A DNA stretch of 64,000 bases from Himantopus leucocephalus (taxonomy: Eukaryota; Chordata; Aves; Charadriiformes; Recurvirostridae): contig RSEF01000031.1 of NCBI GenBank assembly GCA_003993805.1, positions 51,052,543-51,116,542 on the forward strand. Reading direction: 5' to 3'. The position numbers and the translations under genes are program-made. Positions within the stretch are counted from its first letter, which is position 1. Each line of letters begins with the position of its first letter. The notes under the pieces were generated by a model. That model ran no database searches. It saw nothing but the letters and a program-made list of their open reading frames with translations, and had not been told where the DNA came from. This document shows positions 25,101 to 33,000 of the stretch, piece after piece.

Positions 25101-25260
25101 ATATGTTTGGATATTACATTTAATTCCTTTATTGCTTTCTTTAGTGGAGGAGCGCAATTTTGTAGAGATGCACAGATGGCCTTCCAATCTGTACCTGAAG
25201 CAGCTTGCTGACTACAGGAACTATGTCCACTCTCAGAAATGCCATTGCACGGTAATGTGA
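6934..25260 (+). CDS. RHOBTB3: Rho-related BTB domain-containing protein 3, 3' ten exons (partial gene)
   Basis: Ten exons join in one frame: 6934-7126, 9483-9634, 11526-11637, 12467-12820, 14945-15057, 16699-16810, 20189-20362, 21550-21716, 22547-22643 and 25145-25260. All are bounded by AG acceptors and GT donors with compatible phases. They encode 529 residues and a stop; the family protein is about 611 residues, so roughly 80 N-terminal residues lie upstream of the window. Domain order is the end of an atypical Rho GTPase-like domain, a basic linker, a first BTB domain, a second BTB domain (VPAHRAVLVARCEVMAAMF), a BACK-like region and a C-terminal CTVM box. From the family: RHOBTB3 hydrolyses ATP rather than GTP, binds Rab9 for endosome-to-Golgi transport of mannose-6-phosphate receptors, and is linked to CUL3 ligases and HIF1A turnover. 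The gene converges on ELL2. Identity rests on near-continuous similarity to the remembered vertebrate protein, not on a database search. Confidence 0.95.
7127..9482 (+). other. RHOBTB3 intron
   Basis: This is 2.36 kb between the exons ending at 7126 and starting at 9483. I see no repeat longer than short A or T tracts and no convincing exon. Open frames here (for example 8459-8872 on the - strand) are low-complexity and unlike known proteins. Confidence 0.7.
9483..9634 (+). CDS. RHOBTB3: RHOBTB3 exon: end of GTPase-like domain, Cys-rich CTCPLC motif
   Basis: The exon has 152 nt, enters in phase 1 and leaves in phase 0. It encodes VPCTCPLCTSDR, then EGVQLAKELGATYLELHTL and FYIQKYFGGV, the terminal helix region of the Rho-like fold. 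The acceptor is ccccAG|GAGtg, a NAGNAG-type arrangement in which use of the second AG would drop one glycine. The donor GTG|gtgagt is a perfect consensus. A CR1 copy begins about 125 bp downstream, in the following intron. Confidence 0.94.
9635..11525 (+). other. RHOBTB3 intron with CR1
   Basis: This is a 1.9 kb intron. A forward CR1 3' end occupies about 9760-10000; the rest shows nothing recognisable. Confidence 0.7.
9760..10000 (+). mobile_element. CR1 LINE, 3' fragment
   Basis: This is a forward copy running from a taggttagatgttaggaag segment through gtggctgccccatccctggag to the terminal cctgtgattttatgattcta. It is strongly 5'-truncated and lies in a RHOBTB3 intron. The exact 5' edge is uncertain by tens of bases. 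Confidence 0.9.
11526..11637 (+). CDS. RHOBTB3: RHOBTB3 exon: linker with basic cluster
   Basis: The exon has 112 nt and runs phase 0 to phase 1. It encodes LEYFMIQSLNQKSSEKMKK followed by RKKMQKCHRVQPPQLEQP. The basic run KKRKK lies between the GTPase-like domain and the first BTB domain. The donor is CCAG|gtgctt. Confidence 0.93.
11638..12466 (+). other. RHOBTB3 intron
   Basis: This is a 0.83 kb AT-rich intron. No repeat or exon was recognised in it. Confidence 0.7.
12467..12820 (+). CDS. RHOBTB3: RHOBTB3 exon: first BTB domain, first part
   Basis: The exon has 354 nt and opens with the family's EKMPILKGEASHY segment. BTB landmarks follow: a hydrophobic CCCQCADVAFY strand, EAHKVILCSASHLFMLLFEV and, after a long insert, DILRFIYSG. 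The insert between the BTB halves (about residues 70-95 of the exon) is Pro/Val/Cys-rich, as expected of the interrupted BTB1 of RhoBTB proteins. The exon is about 60% GC with C/G-ending codons, unlike the AT-rich exons around it. The donor is CAG|gtaccc. Reading past the donor soon meets a stop, which supports the exon boundary. Confidence 0.95.
12821..14944 (+). other. RHOBTB3 intron
   Basis: This is a 2.1 kb intron with nothing recognisable beyond short A/T runs. Confidence 0.7.
14945..15057 (+). CDS. RHOBTB3: RHOBTB3 exon: end of first BTB region
   Basis: The exon has 113 nt. With the split glycine it continues as AFRWEQLEEDIKKKLKDPEK and VLEKVKCILKAPGK. The acceptor is gtgacag|GTGCTT and the donor is AAG|gtacgt. 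The frame stays open about 165 nt upstream of the acceptor, but that extension does not resemble the family and is taken as intron. Confidence 0.94.
15058..16698 (+). other. RHOBTB3 intron
   Basis: This is a 1.6 kb intron. A slightly GC-richer patch at about 16150-16500 carries overlapping open frames on both strands, none resembling a known protein. Confidence 0.7.
16699..16810 (+). CDS. RHOBTB3: RHOBTB3 exon: inter-BTB linker and start of second BTB domain
   Basis: The exon has 112 nt and runs phase 0 to phase 1. It encodes LNTVKDCRSHQIKQLYNTSL and then FFNTPVLADVIFKIQ, the first strand of BTB2 (compare LADVVF in family members). The acceptor is ttttgcag and the donor is CAAG|gtatgg. The linker part seems about three residues shorter than I remember for the human protein and is the least conserved piece of the exon. 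Confidence 0.92.
16811..20188 (+). other. RHOBTB3 intron with CR1
   Basis: This 3.4 kb intron is the longest complete RHOBTB3 intron in the window. It carries a forward CR1 3' end at about 19421-19629. The remainder has no recognisable exon. Confidence 0.7.
19421..19629 (+). mobile_element. CR1 LINE, 3' fragment
   Basis: This is a forward copy with gtggtgagcccctggtgcag, gaagctgtggctgccccatc and the terminal ccttccaacccaaactattc. It shares its diagnostic segments with the copies at 9760 and 57448. It lies in the longest RHOBTB3 intron. Confidence 0.9.
20189..20362 (+). CDS. RHOBTB3: RHOBTB3 exon: core of second BTB domain
   Basis: The exon has 174 nt. It encodes the canonical BTB core: TVPAHRAVLVARCEVMAAMF, NGNYLEANSVLVPVYGVSKD and TFLSFLEYLYTDSCCP. 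This is the dimerisation and cullin-binding part of the fold. The acceptor is tcctgcag and the donor is CCAG|gtaaga, both strong. Confidence 0.96.
20363..21549 (+). other. RHOBTB3 intron
   Basis: This is a 1.2 kb, very AT-rich intron with no recognisable element. Confidence 0.7.
21550..21716 (+). CDS. RHOBTB3: RHOBTB3 exon: end of BTB2 and start of BACK-like region
   Basis: The exon has 167 nt and runs phase 1 to phase 0. It encodes ASILQAMSLLICAEMYQVMR, LQHICELYIITQLQSMPSRE and LASTSLSIVSLLKKAK. The LICAEMYQ...L...CE pattern is the terminal helical pair of BTB domains that leads into the BACK helices. The acceptor is gtttttcag and the donor is AAG|gtatgt. Confidence 0.96.
21717..22546 (+). 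other. RHOBTB3 intron with CR1
   Basis: This is a 0.83 kb intron. A reverse CR1 end of a different subtype from the other copies sits at about 22300-22416. Confidence 0.7.
22300..22416 (-). mobile_element. CR1 LINE, 3' fragment of another subfamily
   Basis: Read on +, it has aatcacagagtcatagaatc, ggttggaagggacctttaag and atcatcgagtccaacc, followed by aaaccaccactaaaccatgt. The part internal to the common end differs from the other copies, so it belongs to a different CR1 subfamily. Confidence 0.85.
22547..22643 (+). CDS. RHOBTB3: RHOBTB3 exon: BACK-like helices
   Basis: The exon has 97 nt and runs phase 0 to phase 1. It encodes FHNSDCLSTWLLHFIATNYL and IFSQKPEFQDLS, near-identical to the family. 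The acceptor is cttcttgcag and the donor is CAG|gtaatt. Codons are AT-rich, in contrast to the exon at 12467-12820. Confidence 0.96.
22644..25144 (+). other. RHOBTB3 last intron
   Basis: This 2.5 kb intron includes a GC-richer block at about 23450-24600. The block contains a 171-codon antisense open frame (24009-24524, - strand) with no recognised relative. An A15 tract lies near 24687-24701. Confidence 0.65.
25145..25260 (+). CDS. RHOBTB3: RHOBTB3 terminal coding exon with CAAX-like CTVM end
   Basis: The exon has 116 nt and ends with a TGA stop at 25258-25260. It encodes VEERNFVEMHRWPSNLYLKQ, LADYRNYVHSQ and KCHCTVM. The last four residues, CTVM, fit a CAAX prenylation box; terminal Met favours farnesylation by general rule. 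RHOBTB3 is the RhoBTB member known to keep such a box. The acceptor is tttcttttag. Confidence 0.95.
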
Positions 25261-25507
25261 GGAGGCTGAACATATGCAAAGTGCATCTCAACCGGGAAAT
25301 TTCAGACTGAGAATTATGGGGAGTATAAAAATCATGTCAGAAGCAAAATCAGATACTGATGTGCCCTGGAACACTGTACGCCATGCTGTACTGCACTTCC
25401 TAACATTCTCTGCTTTAATAGTAAACCACTCTACTTTTTTCCTTAAAGCACTGAGAAATCATAGAATCATAGAATCATAGAATTGTCTGGGTTGGAAGGG
25501 ACCTTTA
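25261..25507 (+). other. RHOBTB3: RHOBTB3 3' UTR, visible part
   Basis: This sequence directly follows the RHOBTB3 stop and runs into the assembly gap. It holds no AATAAA before the gap, so the poly(A) site is either inside the gap or beyond it. The last 50 bases are a CR1 end in reverse orientation. Confidence 0.6.
25456..25507 (-). mobile_element. CR1 LINE 3' end running into the gap
   Basis: Three tandem catagaat octamers, the CR1 terminal repeat in reverse, precede gggttggaagggaccttta, where the N run begins. It lies in the RHOBTB3 3' UTR or just beyond it. Confidence 0.88.
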
Positions 25508-25607
25508 NNNNNNNNNNNNNNNNNNNNNNNNNNNNNNNNNNNNNNNNNNNNNNNNNNNNNNNNNNNNNNNNNNNNNNNNNNNNNNNNNNNNNNNNNNNNN
25601 NNNNNNN
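25508..25607. other. Assembly gap (100 N)
   Basis: There are exactly 100 N, the usual placeholder for a gap of unknown size. It starts inside a reverse CR1 end, a typical place for an assembly break. It lies between the convergent 3' ends of RHOBTB3 and ELL2, the interval where GLRX sits in other vertebrates. Confidence 0.98.
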
Positions 25608-26897
25608 TTTTGATGCTGGAGATAAAGTCTATTAGCGGTACTACCAAAATTTTGGCAAAAATTCCAAAATCAGATTTGTAAACATAATGCTTCCCTTTTC
25701 AATTGGCAGCATTTTGAAAAGACAAACATAGTAAGACAAACAAAGATTTTGCTCAATTTTGACCAAATAACCTGTGTTTTCACATGATAAAGTAAGCAAT
25801 GGTTCACACCAAAATAAACAAACAAACAAAAAAAATGCATGAAATGAAAGTTTGTGCTGTTTGGTGATCACAGTATTTTATAGTTAAATACATCTGTTCT
25901 TTGTTATATTCCTGGCACCCAGGACAAAAATCTTTAAATATATATTTCATGTAGGCAATAGCTTCTTTATATATCTCTCTTCAAAAAATACTTTATAGCA
26001 GTATATAAATAGGTAACCTACATGTTTAATTTAATAATCTTGCCCCAAAAGTATATACCTGTTTCATTTTTCTGAAGTATCAATCTCCCCAATATTATTA
26101 AAGCTGACAAACTACTGAAATGGAAATGCTCTCATCTTCCACAATAGAAGTAGCAATTTTATAGGAAAAACCTACCGCAACACTCATCAGTTGTTTTAAC
26201 CTGAGCATTTGGCGTACTTCGAGTAGCAGCTTTTTTTTTTTTTTCCCCATCACACATGCNACACACTTCCAGACACTGGTAGGCCACGGCGTGCTTCCCA
26301 GCTGCTTCAGCACAGTGGGAAGCAGTGTAGCTAATAATTTAACCACACTGAATATACACAAGCAAACACCTTAAGGCAACCACTGCAATGGGGGGTTTAA
26401 GTTGCAGGGGTGAGTTTCCGTTGTAACAGAGTGGGCTGTATACAGCACATATACTTGCCTCTTTAACCCTCCAAAACAACGTGATTTTTTTTTTTTGTGC
26501 AAATTTCTAAACCTTCTACCATTTAAGGCAAAGAGTTTGCATTAACAACAAAGGTCAGAAAACAGCCTTACAATTTAACCAAAAGCATTTCAATTTGCTA
26601 CAATATTTTCTTAAATTGTGCACAATTTCATAGTAGAGGTACTGGGTCCCCAGCATCTACTGATAAAATTATTTCAATGGACAAACTAAGTCTTGAAGAA
26701 AAAAAGGGACCAGAAAAAGCAGCTTCAAATATGCATATAAGTAACATGAACAATAACAAAAGTAGTTAAGTTTGCTAATACTGAAACTTCTGTAATGCAA
26801 AAGTTTAATACCAATTTTTAGAATCTTAGAGTAACTAATCTTTACTTTTAAATAAATAAGCTTCAGTTCATTCACATGTCCTAGTCAAAGCAGAAGA
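25608..26897 (-). other. ELL2: ELL2 3' UTR / downstream region
   Basis: This is 1.29 kb between the ELL2 stop and the gap, AT-rich throughout. On the - strand there is no AATAAA, but the variant ATTAAA occurs three times (plus-strand TTTAAT at 26804-26809, 26030-26035 and 26025-26030). Many ATTTA pentamers are present, as expected of an unstable-mRNA type 3' UTR. A single N lies at 26260 near a poly-T run (poly-A on the - strand). The true end of the transcript cannot be fixed and may lie in the gap. Confidence 0.5.
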
Positions 26898-27014
26898 CTA
26901 GTGCCATGACTCTGCTTGCTGTTGGTCAAATTCCCCTATTAGTCTCTTAATATGAGATAGCTTGTTGTGGAGATACTCGCATCTACACTTCTCTTCATAG
27001 TAGTTTGGGCTAGA
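26898..27014 (-). CDS. ELL2: ELL2 terminal coding exon
   Basis: The exon has 117 nt and encodes [20 protein letters not shown] and [18 protein letters not shown], with a TAG stop at 26900-26898. It completes the occludin-homology domain. The human protein ends ESWS, so only the last residue differs there. The acceptor is atctttacag; a second AG four bases downstream would break the frame and is rejected. Confidence 0.96.
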   Translation of the reverse strand, partial: SSPNYYEEKCRCEYLHNKLSHIKRLIGEFDQQQAESWH

Positions 27015-30000
27015 CTGTAAAGATAAGATAAAGAGAAAATTAGGGTAGGAAAACATTTCTGCAGAGCAGTATTTCACAGCCTTTGCTTAAAAATAGCCCT
27101 GAGCCAGTTTCAGTGATTACCGCCTCCCACAAATCTGGTGTTACACATACCTGTTTTAACTTTCGATACTCTTCTAAGATTTCTTCATGAAGGATCTTCA
27201 AGAAAAAAAACCATGAAGACAATATGAAGAACATTTCACTAATACCAGAAAATGCAAATTTATGTTAAACACTAAAAATACTAATTTTTACTCAAGATAT
27301 TTTCTTCTCCATAAGCCACCACTCGCCTGCGTTGCAAAAATTAACACCCAACCTCCCCCGCATCACCCAAGATCTGCAATTACACCTGTAAACAGGCAGC
27401 AAAAGGAGCATATGTTTGAAGATTCCCTTTGAGAAGTCGCTCACGCTGCTGTGCGTTCACAGACAGCTCAAACAAGTGGAGTTTGAGAGCTGAACAACTT
27501 TTTGCAGGGTTTTGTCAAGCTTCAAAAATCAGATCTAGCCCAGGCAGGGTCAGACCACGCATGCAAATTCTGCAAGGTTTCCCTCTCTCTGATTGAGCAG
27601 GGATTTTAAAATACTCCTTCTGCTCATAAATACATTTGCAATCTGCCCAAAAACTAAATAAACGCCAACCAAAAATCCTCAGCATGCACACGGAATTAGG
27701 GAGTTCTGATAGTGAACATGTGGAATTTTTAAGTCCAAATCAGAGAAGTCCAGGCTGGAAAGCGAGAATATCACGTTTTTAACATCCTTCTCTGCTAAAA
27801 TCATAGCTAGGATCAGCCACCTGGAAGACAAGTAAGATGTGCCTGTAGGTTTAGTTAAGTGTATAAAATCACGGGAAATAGAGGGTCAGGAAAGCTTTAC
27901 GATTATGGCTGCGGGTTTACATGCGCTTCCAATCTTCTCCCCCATCTGTGTAACATCTTTCCCTCACCTCGCCAGCATGCTGAGGCGGTCAGCAAAGCCT
28001 CATCCAGTCCAGTAATTCCAGCTATGCGACTGGTTAGTCAGTCTCAGACATTGAACACGGCAAGTCTTTTAAAACCACATCAGTGTAATTTAATAGATAA
28101 ATATACTGAAGAGTCTGCCGGTGCTGAAAATGAGGAGTTTTGGAAGAGTTTTATCCTTCTTTACCTGATATTCTTTGGACCCCGGAGAAAGCAGCTTCCA
28201 TTGTGCATCAAGCTTCATGAATCTCCTGGTGATGTTCTCTATCCGAGCGTGCAAGTTCCTATATTCATCATACTCTGCATTGAAGTCATCCTTGTAACTC
28301 TGGCGCTGCTCGTATGAGACTATAGCTATGTATTTTCTAATGGAAAAATAAGCACACATGTGATTTTACACCACGAACACAGTGAATACCAAGCATGGAC
28401 ACCCAGGCTTTAAGTCCATTAACTACGTGTAAGTACACGTGCTCCAACAGAATGTATTTAGGTAGTTATAGAAATACCTTTGTGACACTTATTTGCTAAT
28501 ATTTTACCTTTTAGAGTTTTTATTCAGAAGCTGTGCAAAAAAAAGTGTAGCATACTTAGAAAGCACGAGCAATCATTCAAATATGTAAGTACCAATAAAG
28601 GCATCAGCTTCAGTGAGAGAAGAGAAACTGCTAGATTACAATCTCCTTCTACGAAGAGACATGTTACTTAAGTTATAGTTACTTTTGAAAGTTCATTTTC
28701 ATTACATTTTTGGAAAGGATTGCATTTACGGAGTTGGATCCAGTTAGGTTTTTGGCTACATTTGTGCCTAACAGCAAAGCATAATAATAAAATTTCATTA
28801 TTTTAGTGAACACCATTCCTATTGCTGTCCGTTCAACTAAGTCACTTGCAATACAGCAACAAAAACAAACTGCAGAGAAGTCTGAAACAAAAACCAACCC
28901 CCATCATATCACCTCCTAAGGGAGGCAAGACCCATAAACGCTTAAAGCCACTGATGTGGTTGAAACTTTCGTCCTTCCCCTCTCCTTCAAATCAACATGA
29001 GTGGATTTAACAAGTTCATTATACAAATCCAAGATGAAGTGGCAATGCGAGTAGCAGATACCATTTCCCACCGCCATCACACACCGATGCTTCTGGCCCT
29101 CCTTGCCTAAAGACCTGGTTCTCTTTGGATGACACAGGCACCTCCACATGGGGAAAAATCCTTTACATATCCCTAGATTAATTTTACTAAGCAGTAAAAA
29201 TTTAACAAGTTGAAAGTTTGTCCCAACACAGAGGACAACTGTTGTCAGTGGTGCATCCCACACCAGATGCACCTGATTAGAGTGCTAGACGTTTTTTTAA
29301 AAGAAAACTAGGAAGACCCTTCAACATTTTAGGAGGCACCTGTGAAGCGACAGTACTGACTTATGCACAGTTCCATCCCACAGCAAGAGTCTTAGCACAG
29401 GGCAAGAGCTCAGCAAAGCACTCACAACATAAGTGCACGGAGAGGGAAGAAATGAGAACAGAAGTGGGGAAAAACATAAATCTGTTCTGTTTTTCTAGCT
29501 TTTGCTTAAAGTTTGCTTAAAAAGCTTGAGTTCCTTTACTGTCATAATCTTTACATTGAGACGGAATGTATCTTTGTGCTCAAGCTGTGATTATACTCAT
29601 GAATTATGTAGCACTTAGAGACACAAAGAGAAGCTCGAATAAACTACCAAAGTCCTTTAACCTGGATCAAATTGCAGGTGCTCTCAGGTTTCAATCTTTC
29701 TGTAATGACCAGGCAGATGTCTGAAACAGTGCGACCTAATTTTTTTTTTCCAGGATACCACGGCCAGTAGATGATCTGTGAGATTGTTCCAGAGGTTGCT
29801 CCTTTCACAGAGAATTCTTCTTAAAGTTTTTAATCCAAATCAGAACTAAACCAACCTTCATGAAAACTTGCATGAAGGCGTTTTTCTTTTGGTTTCATTT
29901 TTTTAACCTTTAGCAATGCCTATTGGCATGCAACTTTAATATTAGATTATACCAAATAACCATATACTTTACTCCTCAGTATCACCACCCTCAGCTCATT

Positions 30001-33000
30001 GGGAAGCAGACAGCAAAGAGCTGAATCTGTTTTCACCCAGCAGAGACTGGGCATTAAACATAGGTTTGAGTTCTCAGTCTAACACATGAAGCACTAAACT
30101 GCCTCCCTGCAGGGCCAGACTTACTTTCAGTCTTTCCATGGAGCATCACTTACTGTATGAAAAACAACGCAGGGTGCAACCATGTCATCTGCTTTAACGC
30201 AGACAGAAGATGCGCCAAAGTTCAGGTGCTACGGAGAGGCCTGACCTCCCTTGCTGACATTTCTCCTCTGACAGAAGCTGGTGAACCTGGCAATTCACAG
30301 CATTAAGAGACTTCTCCCTCCCCTCCTGCACTGCAGATATGACAAGGGGGGTCAGTGCCACTGCTGCGGCTCATGCTGCCCAATTGCACTGCTAGGAAGT
30401 GTCAGACTCATCCTGGTGTTACCTACCATGGTGCTCTGAGCACTGAAGGGCCATCAAAACCTTCTCAAACTCATCCTTCCAACTGAAGGAAGAGCTTTAG
30501 AGTACTCCCTATTGTGCCCACCCCACCACCCCGCAAAGACATCTTATTAGAAATTCAGGTTGCACTGACCAAATTATTCCTGTCATTCCACTGCAGCCAC
30601 CTCCCAACTTGAAAGAGTGGCGAAAAAGCCTAGACAGTGGTCATTTGCAGAAGCTATTTCTCTGTTTTACGACAGCAAAGAAAAATCCTCCTGATAGAAC
30701 TTTTGATATTCCAAAAAAGTATTTAGGCAACCAAATGATTCTGTTAGTAGAGCTATTTCATTTTAAAGCAAGTTCTTTAATACTTGTCATGGATGAAAAA
30801 ATTTTTTATATAGCAGGTAAACTTTAACTTTTGGGAATGTTAATGTGATGTCTGACAACTTGTTAAGGAGCTATGATTAAATTTAGTGCGAAGTCCTTCT
30901 GTAATTTTATATACCGCAATATGCCAGTCACTGTAGATATGTAACACTTCACATGCAAGTTTAATGCATTTTTATCTTGTTTTGTAGTCAAAATTAGGCA
31001 GCTAAAATTTAAAAGCTGAATTCAGGGGTTTCTATTTTCTCTAGCTCTTTTGTGTGCAATTCTATGGTTACACCGGATATTTTGCTGTAGCTTCAAGTCA
31101 GCCCGTGGCCATTTTTCATCAAAGCTTTAGAAATAGCTTTGATGGTTAACTCCCATTAGCTTACATGTAGGGATTGTAATGCCAGAACTTAAACCTGCTA
31201 TCTTCCCTCCCCACCTTTCCAGCTGAGATGCACTCAGCAGTGATAACACAGGAAAGATGTTCAAATTTATGTATTCAATATTTTAGCATTCAGCTTTCCT
31301 CCTGTATTGCCTCACCTCTAAAAAGAAAATGGTGTACATTCGTATTCCTTTTTATTGTGTTCTTGAAGAAGAATGAAATTAAATTTTTTAAGTCTTCTTC
31401 TAAAGTATATTAAAAATTCTTTTTAACACTTCCTTTTCCCCTGCACTAATTAAGGGACAACCTCAGAGCCTGGAACTTGCAGGTACTCAAATAAGACAGC
31501 TGGATGACTTAAAGGAACTTGTCATCATTCTAAAACTACATTCTGGCAAATTTTCAATTTTGTAGCTAAAGAAGAGTTTTTATAGGTGATTTTTAAACTG
31601 CTTCAATAAGTGGCAATAGGCTTAATCGTTACTTTACTCACATGAAGTAATCCGGTTGTTCACTTGTTGATGAAGGAGAATCTGTGGAGGCAGTGCAAGT
31701 TTCTTTAACTCCTACAGAAAAGCAGAATTTTGACACTTGCAATAAACAGGTTTTTAATATAGCCAACCTGATGGGCTTGAAAAAAACCTTTAGAGTTTTG
31801 TTCTCACAGTAAATTACTTGGAATAAGCTCTGTAAGATAGTAATAGGGCTCACACGACTTTCTCCGCAGTAGGCAGTACCAGGATTTAAAAAGAGGGCAC
31901 AGCTACTTTATTCTACGGGTTCTGCACTGCTGCAGTATTAACCCGAGGTCAGCTTTTTCTTATTTGAAGACATCATGTGGCATCTGCACAGCAATTCAAG
32001 TTATGCAGCAACAGATGTAGCTGCACAATGAAGATAGCTTGATATAAGTACACACACACACAACATCCAGGTTCCAGTGAGAAATAGAGTAGAAACCCGA
32101 AGTTCTTTCCAAGCCATGTTTTTATCCCTCCTTCCCTGCCAATTACAGATATCCAAAGTTAAATTTAATTTCAGCATTCTTCTAAGCAGGAAAGTCAATA
32201 GCATTGTATACGGGTTACTGGCATTCAGGCTTCAATAACCCGCAACAAAGACTTGCTCCTCATTAACGTGGCAATACTGGGTTTGAAAGTTATTTGCACT
32301 TGTAAATTGCTCTTTTGCTCTTTTAAACGGCATTATGAAAGCACACTACACTTAATCTCTAATCTCTCTTTTTAAAGGAGTATTTCAGGAGCCCCCTATC
32401 TTTTTGGTAAATAAGAAAAATAGTTGCCGTAAGAAAAAATTACCTGGAATAGGAAGGAATGCTCAGTATCTTGGTAATCTCTCTCTGCTTTTCATTTGGG
32501 GTTTTGTGACAAACTTAAAAGACACAATCCTTTATCTTCATTATTATCTTAGACTGCCACTGTTTAAACACAGTATTTCTGCTAAACCTCAATCGTTCTT
32601 ACCAATCTCTAAGCTGTCTGAGCTTTAAATCATGGGGAGAGAAAAGAGCTATCATGCAATGTTCTACTCGATTCTTTTAATATTAGAACTATTACATGGT
32701 ATAGCAGGAGTATAAAAAGAAGTGTAAAAGTGCGAATGAAATTTGAGAGGAATGCAAACAGTAATACTATTGTCACAGTATGTACAATACAACTTATGTG
32801 AACAGTTTTGCTGTGAGCATTTCATTTCCAAAAATTCAAGTGCATTTATTGACATGGCTCAGTCCATTTGAAAGCTTCTGTGTAAGCACCAATTTGAAAT
32901 GTAGTACAGATTTTTCCTTCACTAACTGTTCAGAATTTTGTTACTGGCTTCTGGAGAAAGATGCTCACATGTTTATAAATTCCAGTATAAAGATTTTCAA

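Noticed and set aside
27008..27014. Alternative acceptor four bases inside the last ELL2 exon (tctag|CCC)
   Set aside because: It would shift the frame. Using tttacag|TCTAGC keeps the conserved SSPNY sequence in frame.
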